From Euborellia annulipes (lineage: Eukaryota; Arthropoda; Insecta; Dermaptera; Anisolabididae): a DNA stretch of 64,000 nt. The DNA lies in assembly GCA_023213315.1 (NCBI GenBank), contig JAKCPI010002492.1, forward strand, positions 1 to 64,000. Reading direction: 5' to 3'. Made by a program: the position numbers and the translations under genes. Of this stretch, positions 8,286 to 17,869 are shown piece by piece (position 1 is the first letter of the stretch; the number at the start of each line of letters is the position of its first letter). Below the pieces are notes generated by a model that worked only from the letters and a program-made list of their open reading frames with translations, was not told the DNA's origin and made no database searches.

Positions 8286-9471
8286 CACTAGTCGACAAAA
8301 ATGAACTTTTTTTTCTTTCACAAGAATGAAGATATGAAATTCTAGAAGTATTTTTCATGCTGAATTCAAATATCAATTCAGTTTTTTCCCCATCAGGCAC
8401 AGTTTTAGAGATATAGAGCAAAATAGATTTTAGTTGAAAATGGGCTCTAAAACGGCTTTTATTTAAAATGTTCAAATAATTTTTAACGCCGCACCCCGTC
8501 AAATTATGCAGATAGTTAGAATACATATAAATTTTAAGTTTCATCCCAATCGGAGGTCATTTAGACGTGCCGCAAACGGCTTAAAGTTTAGAAAAATCGA
8601 AATTTTCAAGATTTTTTTGCTTTGGTCACCCCTAATACAATTTTAGAGATCCCTGATTGAAAAAAACATATATGTACGATATTCTAGAGTTCTTTGGCTT
8701 TCTAAAAAGCATTCATTCGTAAAAATCTGTTAATTATTAACAAAATTATTAATAAAAACGTGAGCAAAGAAAAAACCTAAGTACATTCACTGGACAAAAA
8801 AAATGGACCTCTTGTTCTTTTAGAAGTATAAAGAAAGATATGAGATTCAAAAAATATTTTTTTTTAATAATATATAATAAAGTTAGGGCCCGTGATCCGA
8901 TGCTCAGAGAGGATTCGTTAGCTTCTCGTGGATAGGGTTCGCTTTTTAATTCAATTGAAGTCCATTTTTTTCGACCAGTGAGTGTACTTAGGTTTTTTCT
9001 TTGCTCACGTTTTTATTAATAATTTCGTTAATAATTAACAGATTTTTACGAATGAATGCTTTTAGAAAGCCAAAGAACTCTAGAATATCGTACATATATG
9101 TTTTTTTTCATTCAGGGATCTCTAAAATTGTTTTAGGGGTGTCCAAAGCAAAAAAAATCTTGAAAATTTCGATTTTTTTAAACTTTAAGCTGTTTGCAGC
9201 ACGTCTAAATGACCTCCGATTGGGATGAAACTTAAAATTTATATGTATTCTAACTATCTGCATAATTTGACGGGGTGTCGCGTTAAAAATAATTTGAACA
9301 TTTTAAATAAAAGCCGTTTTAGAGCCCATTTTCGACTAAAATCTATTTTGCTCTATATCTCTAAAACTGTGCCTGATGGAAAAATTCTAACTACATATCT
9401 GAATTCAGAATGAAAAAATGCACTAGGTTCACTAATCAGATTTTTTGTGAAAAAAACCTTGTCGACTAGTG
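8286..9471. mobile_element. element B copy 1 (PIF/Harbinger-like TTA target, long inverted repeats)
   Basis: Ends CACTAGTCGAC and GTCGACTAGTG, flanked by TTA on both sides (8283-8285, 9472-9474). Nearly the whole element is an inverted repeat: AAACGGCTTTTATTT at 8450 mirrors AAATAAAAGCCGTTTT at 9304. The middle holds a nested pair of ends around GTACATTCACTGG/CCAGTGAGTGTAC. It has no transposase. The TTA duplication points to the PIF/Harbinger superfamily, which would have to supply enzyme in trans. Confidence 0.8.
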
Positions 9472-9712
9472 TTATCATTCAGTCTCACGTTTGTGATAAA
9501 AAAGTATAATGTATAAATGCTTATAATGTAAAATCAAGAAATAACATTGAAACTTTTTACTTATTAATAGCCTAAATTATAGTATTTTGAATAATAGTTT
9601 TATTAAATAATAGTGTATTTATTTGGTAGTTATTTTAAATATTACTATTGAATATAATTAAATTATGATTTAAAATTTAGTCTTTTTTTTTGTTAGCAAA
9701 ATAACACTATAG

Positions 9713-9918
9713 TTTTTTTTTTGTTTCTCATTCACACTCACACTCACACACACATTCACACAGTCTTTTCGGCAACTTAGGCCATTTAAGACTTTGACGA
9801 TAACCGTTGTAATTAATATATCAATTTGGGGTTCAGGCATTTCTATTTAAGCCATCTGGTATCCAAATGGCTTAAATAAAATCGTCGGACTGCCTGGGTC
9901 CGAACCCGCGACGTTTGG
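9713..9918 (-). mobile_element. SINE-1, 5'-truncated, with 12-base target duplication
   Basis: The copy ends in the box B region (CGGGTTCGGACCC, CCAAACGTCG) and lacks the box A head. The direct repeats ATAACACTATAG at 9701-9712 and 9919-9930 are perfect. Truncation at the 5' end plus a variable duplication is the signature of LINE-driven insertion. Confidence 0.92.
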
Positions 9919-10022
9919 ATAACACTATAGTTATTTATTAATAAATAATCTTTAATATTAAATAATAAATTTATTTAATTGTAAAAACAATAAAATAAAT
10001 AATTTAATAAAAAAAAAAAATA

Positions 10023-10093
10023 AGTCGAGGCGAGGTTCGAACCCCAAACACCCATTTGGTAGGTAGACACGCTACCTACTTGACTATTGTCGC
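10023..10093 (-). repeat. tRNA-like sequence in right arm of palindrome
   Basis: Mirror copy of the tRNA-like segment at 7981-8050, with box B GGTTCGAACCTC read on the minus strand. The two differ at a few positions, so the arms are not a recent perfect inversion. Confidence 0.55.
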
Positions 10094-10285
10094 CATTGTC
10101 ATATAAAAAGCCTAACTAGTATATAAGCGGACTGTGAATTTTTTAAACGTCATTTTCTCCGAAACTATTGAGCGTTGCGCGTTACTATTTCAAGGGGTGA
10201 ACCCCCTAACGGTCTACAATCATCACCCGAAGTTTCATCCCAAAATGAAATCCCAAGGTCGTGCCTCCCCTTGTCAGTATTATTC

Positions 10286-10807
10286 CCTCAAAGTGTCAGT
10301 TTCTGTCTCTAATGACTGAAGAGGGAAATGATCATTATGGTTATTTTTTTCTCAATTATCCATATTTCCTTTGCTTCTTTATTTATGCAAATATGGATGT
10401 GTGGGTGGGCAGGTAATCCACGCAATAGAGAGAGAGAGAGAGAGATTCTTGGAAAAGCAAGGGAGAGGGGAGGGGGAGGGGGTTTTAACTTGCTAATGAG
10501 TGTCTATTCAACACGTTTGTCGTCAAAAGGGAGCCAAATGAAATGAAATCACACAAAATACACACACACACTTTTGGTTTTCATCTTTTGGTTGGTGTTT
10601 TTAAGCTTATTTATGCATTTATTTTCAAACAACTTCCCTCTTCTTCTTCTTCTTCTTATACTTCTTCTTTAGGATAATAATTTCTTAATCCTAAATAAAG
10701 AGAGTTAATTTTAAAAGATTTTTTTTTTACCTATTCATTAAAAAAAAAAAAAAAAGTTATTAATATTATCCCTTTGGATATTAAAAAAATAATAAATGAA
10801 AAGAGAT
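10286..10807. other. simple-sequence-rich stretch
   Basis: Holds GA repeats (10427-10444), an AC run near 10561, CTT repeats (10640-10670) and A/T runs. No gene or named repeat. Confidence 0.5.
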
Positions 10808-11325
10808 AGAAAAAATCTGGAGTGAGTAGTCGCACAGCATACAACTTTCGACAAATTTTTTGTGTCGAGATATAATTAATTTCAGCCGAATGAAATTCAA
10901 GATGTAATTTTTTTTTTTTTTTTTTCTCATTCACACTCACATTTACAGAGTCTTTTCGGCAACTTAGGCCATATAAGACTTGACGATAACCGTTAATTCA
11001 TGAAAATATCTATTGGGGATCCAGGCATTTCTATTTAAGGCATTTGGTATCCAAATGGGTTAAATAAAATCATCGGACTGGCTGGGGTCCGAGCCCACGA
11101 CGTTTGGTATACGAGGTTAGCACGCTAACCTCAACACCAAGCCCCGAGGGCTTGTAAAATTTATAAACATGGGAAAATATTTATATTTTGTTACCATAGA
11201 CACAATTTCTTCAATCTTTTCTATGAAGTACAAGTGTAAAGTGTGCTTCTAAAGATTTCATGGACAAAATGAGAATATACATTTTAAAAAGCCAAAGAAT
11301 ATCAAAAAAAATACATACTTCTAAT
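10808..11325 (-). repeat. family A copy split by a SINE
   Basis: Minus-strand family A: hairpin remnant AATCTGGAGTGAGTAGTCGC at 10816, then after the SINE the blocks AAATATTTATATTTTGTTACC and AAAATGAGAATATACATTTT. The 5' third is absent. Confidence 0.78.
10909..11152 (-). mobile_element. SINE-1 full copy inside family A
   Basis: Head GCCCTCGGGGCTTGGTGTTG, box B GGGCTCGGACCCC (one base off), A tail seen as the T run at 10908-10925. It interrupts family A at TTTTACA, with TTACA on both sides as a likely short target duplication. Confidence 0.85.
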
Positions 11326-11728
11326 TGCTTTATTGGGAAACTAGCAGCGGTGCTCTGAGGGGCTTCGACCCCTGCCCCCCCCCCCTCGGCCAGCTGGCTA
11401 GGGCCCACCTGCGGCGGACCCTCGCCTTTTCTTAATTATGGGAAGATTCACGTCTAGACAGGGGGCTTCGCCCCTCCTGGACCCCCCTTAGCTGGCTCGG
11501 TTCCGCTTGTGTCGCTTTTTTTTTTTAATTATGAAATCATTACTATATTCTAGTCCAGTGCCGGCTTGAGGATTTGTTTACATTCATAGAATACACAAAT
11601 GCAAAGAATAGATAAATTTTTTCCTAAATCTAAATTTTCTCTTTAGTTTGAATATTAGGCTGGGATGAGTAGAGTAAAGGGGTTGGAGAGAATAACCAGC
11701 AAATTTATAGCTCCACCTGACGTCTTTA

Positions 11729-11774
11729 TTTGGCAGATATTTCGATGCGTAGAACACACATCATCTTCAGTGCC
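11729..11774 (-). ncRNA. hammerhead-like ribozyme motif 2
   Basis: Minus strand: GGCA, CTGAAGA, T, stem II GATGTG/CGCATC, GAAA, T-A, TC, TGCC. Stem III reads U-A where other copies have C-G. Confidence 0.6.
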
Positions 11775-11910
11775 GCGAGGATATAGTAGGTGGGCTTAGT
11801 CTATTTATATCAAATGCCTTAGCGGTCATCAGCTTAGAGAAGGCACCTCCGCTATGTATAACGCCCCTAAGGCATTTGATATAAATAGACTAAGCCCACC
11901 TACTATATCC

Positions 11911-11962
11911 TCGCGGCACTGAAGATGATGTGTGTTCTACGCATCGAAATATCTGCCAAATA
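11911..11962 (+). ncRNA. hammerhead-like ribozyme motif 3
   Basis: Stem I GGCA (11915-11918) with TGCC (11954-11957), box CTGAAGA 11919-11925, stem II GATGTG/CGCATC with a U-G pair, GAAA 11946-11949, then T-A-TC. The predicted cut would follow C11953. Confidence 0.62.
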
Positions 11963-12351
11963 AAAGGACGTCAGGTGGAGCTATAAATTTGCTGGTTATT
12001 TCTCTCCAACTTTTTTCTCTTTAGTTAAATGCTATGACCAAATTGACTCCTATGGGAGAAATCGTAACTTTAGGAATTAATAACTCAAAAGGTTATAGGA
12101 ATTTCGGGACCTGAGTATTTTTCCGGGACACTCCATAACCTCCTCTATAAGACTGCAAAATTTTCCTGTAATCCCTAGAAGGAAGGTCTTCTTTGGGCCT
12201 AAAAAATTTGGTTCAAAAATTCCAACAGTAAGTCGCCCAAATAAAGCGTGATAGACGGACAGACAGACAGACGGACATTAGCGAATTATATAAATAGATA
12301 GTTTTTTGCTATTTGTATTAAATTTTTTGATTTTGATATTGTTATACTGTA

Positions 12352-12557
12352 CAGTGAGCGCCACAATTAAGTCCCCACCTGAAAGCTAAAGCCTTAAGTA
12401 TATGGTGTATAGTGAAATAATTTTAATGGCCGAAAAGGTAAAACGTAAAATTCATTTTACCTTTTCAAATTTAAAATTATTTCACCATTTACCATATTCT
12501 ATGCCATATAATTAAGGCTAAAGCTATCAAGTGGGGACTTAACTGTGGCGCACATTG
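12352..12557. mobile_element. mariner-type MITE, TA target duplication
   Basis: Ends CAGTGAGCGCCACA and, inverted, CAATGTGCGCCACA; flanked by TA (12350-12351, 12558-12559). The inverted repeats extend inward through TTAAGTCCCCAC and the interior is also palindromic (ATAATTTTAA and TTAAAATTAT). 206 bases, no coding. A half copy occurs at 18031-18092. Confidence 0.85.
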
Positions 12558-12885
12558 TACTTGTGAGTTCCTATGAGCGCTGACAAAAGAGATAATAAAA
12601 TAAATAGCTGCCATGACCAAATTGATTTAAATCACTTGCAAAAATTCAACACAATCGGTCAAGCCGTTCCAGAGATGGATTTAATAATAAAAAAAAAAAA
12701 AAAAACTGGTGAAAGAAGCATTTTTCTTTATTTTGACCACTAAATGATCTCCCTCCCGTATTTTAACAAAGAATAGATTATCTGTACACTCACTGTCAAT
12801 TTCTCTCCCTCTCTCTCTCTCTGTCATGCAAATTTCCCTTTATAATAATAATAAAAAAATAAATGGCTTTTTACTACGTTTTTTG
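12558..12885. other. AT-rich stretch, no gene
   Basis: Includes the phrase CAATCGGTCAAGCCGTTCC, common in decayed repeats, an A run at 12689 and a TCTC run near 12809. Nothing else recognised. Confidence 0.45.
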
Positions 12886-13570
12886 CTTTCTCTTGCCTAT
12901 GTATATATGTAATATATATAGAGAGAAAGTATTGGATTCATGTCAAAAATTCGATGTCGAGATTTTGATGGATCTTCACGTTTTGAGGTCCCCTGAATCC
13001 AAAAAGTGGTTTTCGCGACATGGTCTGTCTGTCTGTGTGTCTGTGTGTGTGTCTGTGTGTCTGTGTGTCTGTGTGTGTGTGTGTTCAATTCTCAAGAAGG
13101 AATTGAGCTATGAGGCTGAAATTTTATATTTAAGTTAGGTACCCCCAGGGACGTCAAAATAAGCTTTTAATCAAAATCGGCCAAAGAGTACTAGTACTTT
13201 ACTGATGTACTTTTTCAGTTTTTTTCGATTTTCTCAAAATTCGCTCTAACGATTTTGTTTTAAATTCAAAAATCAAATATTTTTTTAGATGCTCTTTCAA
13301 ATGTATATTCTCATTTTGTCCTTAAAATGTTCTGAAGCACACTTTACTCTTGTATTTCATAGGGAAGATAGGAGAAATGGTTGCCATGGTAACAAAATAT
13401 AAATATTTTCCCATGTTTATAATTTTGACATCTTAAATTCTAATATATTGTCGGAAACTAAATATATTCGACACGAAAAATCTGGTGTGACAAGCACAGA
13501 ACACAACTTTCGATTACCGAAGGTAAGAGAAAGTTGTGTGCTGTGCGCCAGTCACCCAGATTTTTTTTTT
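12886..13570 (+). repeat. family A full-length copy
   Basis: Starts with TTTCTCTTGCCTATGTATAT and the small hairpin TCTCTT...AGAGAGAAAGTA, then GATGGATCTTCACGTTTTGA, the TCTGTCTGTG repeat (13022-13084), ATGTACTTTTTCAG, GGTTGCCATGGTAACAAAAT, GTCGGAAACTAAATA, and the terminal hairpin ending GCGCCAGTCAC. No protein is encoded; stops are frequent in all frames apart from those bridged by the TG repeat. Confidence 0.88.
13022..13084 (+). repeat. TG/TCTG microsatellite in family A
   Basis: Runs of TCTG and TGTGTG follow directly after CGCGACATGG. The same position carries a TG/TCTG run in every full family A copy of the window. Confidence 0.9.
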
Positions 13571-14267
13571 TGGAATATAAAATATTTTAATATTTTTTTT
13601 GTTTTTTTTTTCTCATCCCTTTGATGATGAAGCAATGAAGCTTGAAACAAGAGATGTCATTCTATCCCCCCTCACACCCTGAAAAAAAAAATAAATAAAT
13701 AAATACCTGTAAAGTTAACGTTTATATTTCTCTCTCTCTCTTCTTCATTATCCTATTTATATCATCTTTTAGAATAAAGAAATTGGATTAAATATAGGGA
13801 GTATTTAAAGCTCCTTTTTTTTTTTTTGTTCGGAATATCTAAGCATTAAAAGCTAATGGCGTTGGCTTATAAGACATTTTAATTATTAATTTTTATATAA
13901 AGGAGACCCTTTTTTTTTTGTATAAAAGCATCAATTGAGAAGAGCTCAGCTCATCCTAATAAAAAAAAAAATCTTTTTACTTTCAAGATTTAACAAAAAA
14001 AAAAAAAATAACGTTTTTATAAAGAGATTAATAGCTTTAAAAAAAAAATGTTTAATGAAAAATGAGGAAATTTGACGGATAATTTAAATATAAATATTCA
14101 TTGGACTGTAGAGGTTGTTACGATATTTTTTTTTTTTTTTTTATTTCATTAATAGTTCAAGAGCTGGCGACAAAAATGAGCAAGAGTTTTCTGAAGGCTA
14201 ATATTTTCAGAATAGGTTGCATTTAGGGATGGAAAGATACTCTAGAGTCAGCACTTGCAATACCGGG
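13571..14267. other. AT-rich stretch with homopolymer runs
   Basis: T and A runs throughout, plus AAAT and TCTC repeats near 13690-13740. No gene or shared repeat found. Confidence 0.5.
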
Positions 14268-14702
14268 GCGTTTAGCGGGAATAAGCCGAGGAAGATGGTT
14301 TTTCACAAATATCTCGAAAACTATGCGGTTTTCCGCAAAAATGCATCTATACAAAAATAATCGAAATTAAATTACAAACAAAAATGGTCTAGTACATTAT
14401 CACGCTAAAGTGAACGGTTCGGGAGATATAGAAGGGTAAAATTTGTAATTCATATGAAAGGAGACACTGAGATAGAGAAATATTTATATCTTGTTACCCA
14501 TGACAACCATTGTTAGAATTAAAAATTCTACCCCTCTATATCTCCCGAACCGTTCACTTTAGCGTGATTATGTACTAGACCATTTTTGTTTGGAATTTAA
14601 TTTAGATTATTTTTGTATAGATGAATTTTTGCGGAAAACCGCATAGTTTTTGAGATATTTGCGAAAAACCATCTCCCCGCAACTTTACCGGCTTATTCCC
14701 GA
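14268..14702. mobile_element. foldback element
   Basis: Arms mirror each other: GCGGGAATAAGCCG near 14276 with CGGCTTATTCCCG near 14688, GGTTTTCCGCAAAAATGCAT with ATGAATTTTTGCGGAAAACC, and AAAGTGAACGGTTCGGGAGA with TCTCCCGAACCGTTCACTTT. About 430 bases, centre near 14480. No coding and no clear target duplication. Confidence 0.75.
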
Positions 14703-15025
14703 CTGTAAAAACATATGATAGGGTTGGATGGAAAGAGTGAGGTCCGTCGATCCCGCATCGCGGGAATTAAGGCGAGGAGAGAAGAAGAAGAAGATTGAAT
14801 ACAACACACACAAATATTGTTTTCAATATTATTTTTTTTTATAAAAAATATTTTATCCAGAAATTGCACGTGATATGGCACCGAACATTAAAATAAAATA
14901 TGAAAGTTGAGAATCAAAATAAAACATTAAAATTGAGGAATTAAGAATGCCACATATGTTCACTAACGTGAACTCTTAGAAAGCGAGTTGATTGGTGTGT
15001 TATGTGTAGGTTTTAAAAGAAAGAT

Positions 15026-15282
15026 GAGCTCTCGGGCTTGGTGTAGTTGGTAGCGAGCCTACCTTGTATGCGAAGGGGGGTTCGGATCCCAGGCAGTGCG
15101 ATGAATTTATTTAAGCCATTTGGATACCAAATGGCTTGAATAGAATGCCTGGACTCCAAACATATGTATATTAAACATATGAGAATCGGTTAAAGTCTTA
15201 AATGGCCCAAGTTGCCGAAAAGACTGTGTGTATGTGTGTGTGAAAAGGGGAAAATGTGTGAATGTTTTTTTTTTTTATGAAA
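15026..15282 (+). mobile_element. SINE-1 copy
   Basis: Head GAGCTCTCGGGCTTGGTGTAG-like start, box B GGTTCGGATCCC, hairpin core AAGCCATTTGGATACC/AAATGGCTT, tail GTTGCCGAAAAGACTGTGTG, then a T run in place of the usual A tail. Confidence 0.85.
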
Positions 15283-15439
15283 AAAAAAGTTAATCAATGA
15301 AAACGTTTTTTTTTTTTTTTTTTTTTAATAATTTTTGAGATCTATATATTTGAATAAGATAATAGTATTCAAAATACCTCGATTCGGACTAAAGAAGTCA
15401 TAGATATATTTAACAAGACATGTGAGTGTTTTTTATTGT

Positions 15440-15509
15440 TGAGGCCAAACATCCCATGGCCCCCGGGAATCGAACCCAGGATCTCCGCCTTTCCGGGGCA
15501 TAGGCGTGC
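15440..15509 (-). mobile_element. SINE-2 (tRNA-like) fragment
   Basis: Minus strand: GGCGGAGATCCTGGGTTCGAT followed by TCCCGGGGGCCATGGGA, i.e. the box B half of the tRNA-like unit that also heads 26820-27153. Joined directly to a SINE-1 head. Confidence 0.6.
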
Positions 15510-15617
15510 TTGGTATCCAAATGGCTTAAATAAAATCATCGGACTGTCATGGGGTCCGAACCCTCGGCGTTTGATATACGAGGTTAGCACGCTAACCCCT
15601 ACACCAAGCCCCGAGGG
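15510..15617 (-). mobile_element. SINE-1 head fragment
   Basis: Minus strand head GCCCTCGGGGCTTGGTGTAG through box B GGGTTCGGACCCC to half of the hairpin core; the tail is missing, replaced by SINE-2 sequence. Confidence 0.8.
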
Positions 15618-15681
15618 CAATGAAAAAGTTACAAACTATATTACCATCGGATACTATTGTAAGTATTGTAAGAAACAAGTC

Positions 15682-15802
15682 GAAGTCGTCCAGTGAGAAT
15701 CGATTCTAATGGATAGAGTTTCAATTCGATTCTAAAAAGTCGATTATTTTCAGTAAAAGATCGATTCTTGACTAAAGTCAGAGTCGACTTTTGCATCCCT
15801 AG
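15682..15802. mobile_element. hAT-like MITE end with repeated TCGATTCT
   Basis: Repeated ATCGATTCT / TCGATTATTT / GATCGATTCTTG motifs lead to GACTTTTGCATCCCTAG, which inverted reads CTAGGGATGCAAAAGTC, a common hAT-type terminus. The other terminus and target duplication are not clear. Confidence 0.4.
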
Positions 15803-16689
15803 GTCTGGCCGCAAAAACAATTGTCAGTTTATAACGCAATTGTAATTTTGTAAATTATGAAATAAAAAAACTATTTTATTATTATTAAGAGTCAAACAGA
15901 CTACCCAGACTACCCAAGTGTCAAATATCATAAAATACGTGATTCTTTATAAATCCGGAATATTTTCATTCCACCTGCTATTAGAAGAATTTCACTTTAT
16001 ATAAAAATAAAAAGTATCTCTCTTTTTTTTTAATCTTTTTATTTTTATGGCTTACTTAAACCAACCATCCCTTAAAAAAAAAAAAGTGCAACATCAACGA
16101 AAAACTCAAGAGAAGAAAGTCTTTGTGAAGTTTGCGTGGAGAGGGGATGAATAAACAAATATCTCGTTTTCTTATATTTTCGTTTGCTCAATTTCGTTTG
16201 TTTACCAATTTAACTTTTCGGCCCTTTAAAGAGAACATCGCACTCTTGGGGCCAAGAGAGAGAGAGAGAGAGAGAGAACTGCTCTGGGCTGGCTGGGCTG
16301 GTCAAGGGATATCTAAAGTTTTCCCAAAAGATTTCATCCCTTCTAAAATACTACTAACCTTTATGGCTTGGCGCACACAAAAAGAGAGAGGGAATTAACA
16401 ATTGATAAAATTAGCGTTTGAATTTATTTTTATTTTTATAGATTTTTTTTGAGAGTGGAAAATTAATTCCTTTTCTTAACGTGAGGTCAGCAAGCGAGAT
16501 GTAGTCGGTGGTATTTAAAAAAAAAAAAACATGCTAAGGGCCGGTTGCTTCACTTCTAGCCAACTAGCAAACGATAACAAATCATCGATATAGTAAAAAA
16601 GTACACGCTTAACGTTCCAGGGGGGGGGGGGGGTTAAAATATATGACGAGAATTCTTACAATGCATGTTTGTATAGTGGCCGGGTAGGG
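15803..16689. other. no gene; simple repeats
   Basis: Holds a GA repeat (16256-16277), a G run (16620-16634) and AT-rich DNA. A frame of 88 codons from 16132 has no recognisable domain and crosses the GA repeat. Confidence 0.45.
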
Positions 16690-17010
16690 AGGCATGCACG
16701 AAAAAGTTTAGCGACTTGGATAACTCCTCGAGGTATAATTATGATGAATATACGGTTGGAGAGAATGATTTTTCAGCTAAAGATTTCGCCATTTATTTTT
16801 TTTCCTATCTTGCTATTTTACCGCGGTAAATTCAAATTTGAAAGTTTAAACCACTTTAGATTCCGAATGGCTAATCAGATCAGACTAAATGTGATGTCAT
16901 TTTGTGCAGAACGAACACCTCTAATAGAATAGGCCTAAATAAAAAAATCCCGAGTAATTAACTCCAAAATTAGGTTTTTGTTTTTTCGAAAAACCTCATT
17001 TTTTAAGCAA
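16690..17010 (-). repeat. single unit of the 336-bp repeat found at 49961-50730
   Basis: Inverted match to 50570-50890: CCGAATGGCTAATCAGATCAGAC, split here as CCGAATGGCTAATCAG and ATCAGACTAAATG, plus GAGTAATTAACTCCAAAATTA and TTTTTCGAAAAACCTC. It also shares the outer part GCATGCACGAAAAAGTTTA. No ribozyme-like motif lies next to it. Confidence 0.75.
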
Positions 17011-17401
17011 AAGTCGCTCTTAATGGATAAAAGTTTGGCCACACCTGTCATATATTGTTACAATGAAAATGAATGAACAAGTTTGTTAATGAGAACAAAG
17101 TACAAATAAAAGAAAAACAATACTTTCTCTCTATATATTTCAATATAGGTAAGAGAAAGTAATAATAGTTTGAAGTCAAGAACAAGACGTTAAAAAGCCA
17201 CCGGCTGTGTAGAAGACACAGCCAACACCAAATTTTTTTTTTTCACATTTAATTAGCTATCTGAGGTTTATATATGAGAAAGATTTGTAAAGTAAGCAAC
17301 TTAATAAATGCATCATAAAAATTATTCAAAATTAAAGCTCAATAATTTTTTAACAACAATTTAAAAATTCCCAAAAAAAATAAACAATGCTTATTTCAAT
17401 T
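17011..17401. other. AT-rich stretch with short family A echo
   Basis: Contains AATACTTTCTCTCTATATAT...TAGGTAAGAGAAAGTA at 17121-17160, the 5' hairpin of family A on its own. Otherwise featureless. Confidence 0.45.
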
Positions 17402-17459
17402 ATATATTATAAGGACATCGGCCAAAAAATGAATACTTTTGCGTATTATCCGTTTATTT

Positions 17460-17508
17460 GTAGATATTTCGATTCTAATGGTATAGAATCATCCTCAGTA
17501 CAATCAAC
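17460..17508 (-). ncRNA. hammerhead-like ribozyme motif 4
   Basis: Minus strand: GTTGATTGTA, CTGAGGA, T, stem II GATTCTA/TAGAATC (7 pairs), GAAA, T-A, TC, then TAC with further imperfect stem I pairs. Confidence 0.6.
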
Positions 17509-17637
17509 AGATGTTTTGCTAATGGTTAACTCTTCCCATCCACTATGACAAAACAGCTGCGCATTCCATGAATGCAATTTTCATAATCAAGTTTTGTCAT
17601 ATTGGATGGGAAGAGTTAACGATTTGCAAAACATCTG

Positions 17638-17693
17638 TTGATTGTACTGAGGATGATTCTATACCTTTAGAATCCAAATATCTACTAATAAAC
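17638..17693 (+). ncRNA. hammerhead-like ribozyme motif 5 (GAAA box mutated)
   Basis: Same fold as motif 4 on the other strand: CTGAGGA, T, GATTCTA/TAGAATC, but CAAA in place of GAAA. Loss of this G would be expected to kill cleavage. Confidence 0.5.
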
Positions 17694-17869
17694 GGATAAT
17701 ACGCAAAAGTATTCATTTTTTTGGCCGACATCCTTATAATATAATTGATCATCCTTACGGCCATCTACTAACAACAATGCTTATTTCATCCCATATTAAC
17801 TATGGTCTGAGCTAACTAACTACGACCTGGGCTCTTATTTAATCATAAGATTAGCTTAACTAGATGTGA

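Larger units (their letters stand above)
7772..10285. mobile_element. composite long palindrome (foldback element)
   Basis: The left arm (about 7772-8125) and the right arm (about 9931-10285) are inverted copies: AAGGGGAGGGCACGACCTTG is mirrored by CAAGGTCGTGCCTCCCCTTG, and CGCGCAACGCTCAATAGTTT by AAACTATTGAGCGTTGCGCG. The middle is unique AT-rich sequence split by a B element (8286-9471) and a SINE (9713-9918). No coding frame. Class unknown. Confidence 0.8.
11683..12009. mobile_element. Penelope-like palindrome with two ribozyme-like motifs
   Basis: Arms of about 140 bases (11683-11822, 11867-12009): TTGGAGAGAATAACCAGC on the left mirrors GCTGGTTATTTCTCTCCAA on the right. Each arm carries a hammerhead-like motif, one per strand. 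About 44 bases separate the arms. Penelope-like elements are known for inverted terminal units and for hammerhead motifs; no reverse transcriptase is present here. Confidence 0.75.
11340..12300 (+). repeat. family Q copy split by a Penelope-like palindrome
   Basis: Begins with two related GC-rich blocks (GGGGCTTCGACCCCTGCCC and GGGGCTTCGCCCCTCCTGGA), then ATTCTAGTCCAGTGCCGG and GGATTTGTTTACATTC, and after the palindrome AGAAATCGTAACTTTAGGAA and a GACAGACAGACGGACA run. Removing 11683-12009 restores the usual Q order. Confidence 0.7.
17402..17744. mobile_element. Penelope-like palindrome with two ribozyme-like motifs
   Basis: Outer arms ATTATAAGGACATCGGCC and GGCCGACATCCTTATAAT, then GAATACTTTTGCGTATTATCC and its inverse, through to TAACTCTTCCCATCC and GGATGGGAAGAGTTA. 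Each arm carries a hammerhead-like motif. The outer 50 bases recur alone near 19111-19126 and 19571-19590. Confidence 0.75.

Noticed and set aside
12863..13138. 91-codon frame rich in Val, Cys and Ser
   Set aside because: Runs through the TG/TCTG microsatellite of family A; no gene features.
12886..13570. Family A as a Helitron because of its 3' hairpin
   Set aside because: No TC start or CTRR end next to the hairpin, and the hairpin is far longer than a Helitron's; class left open.
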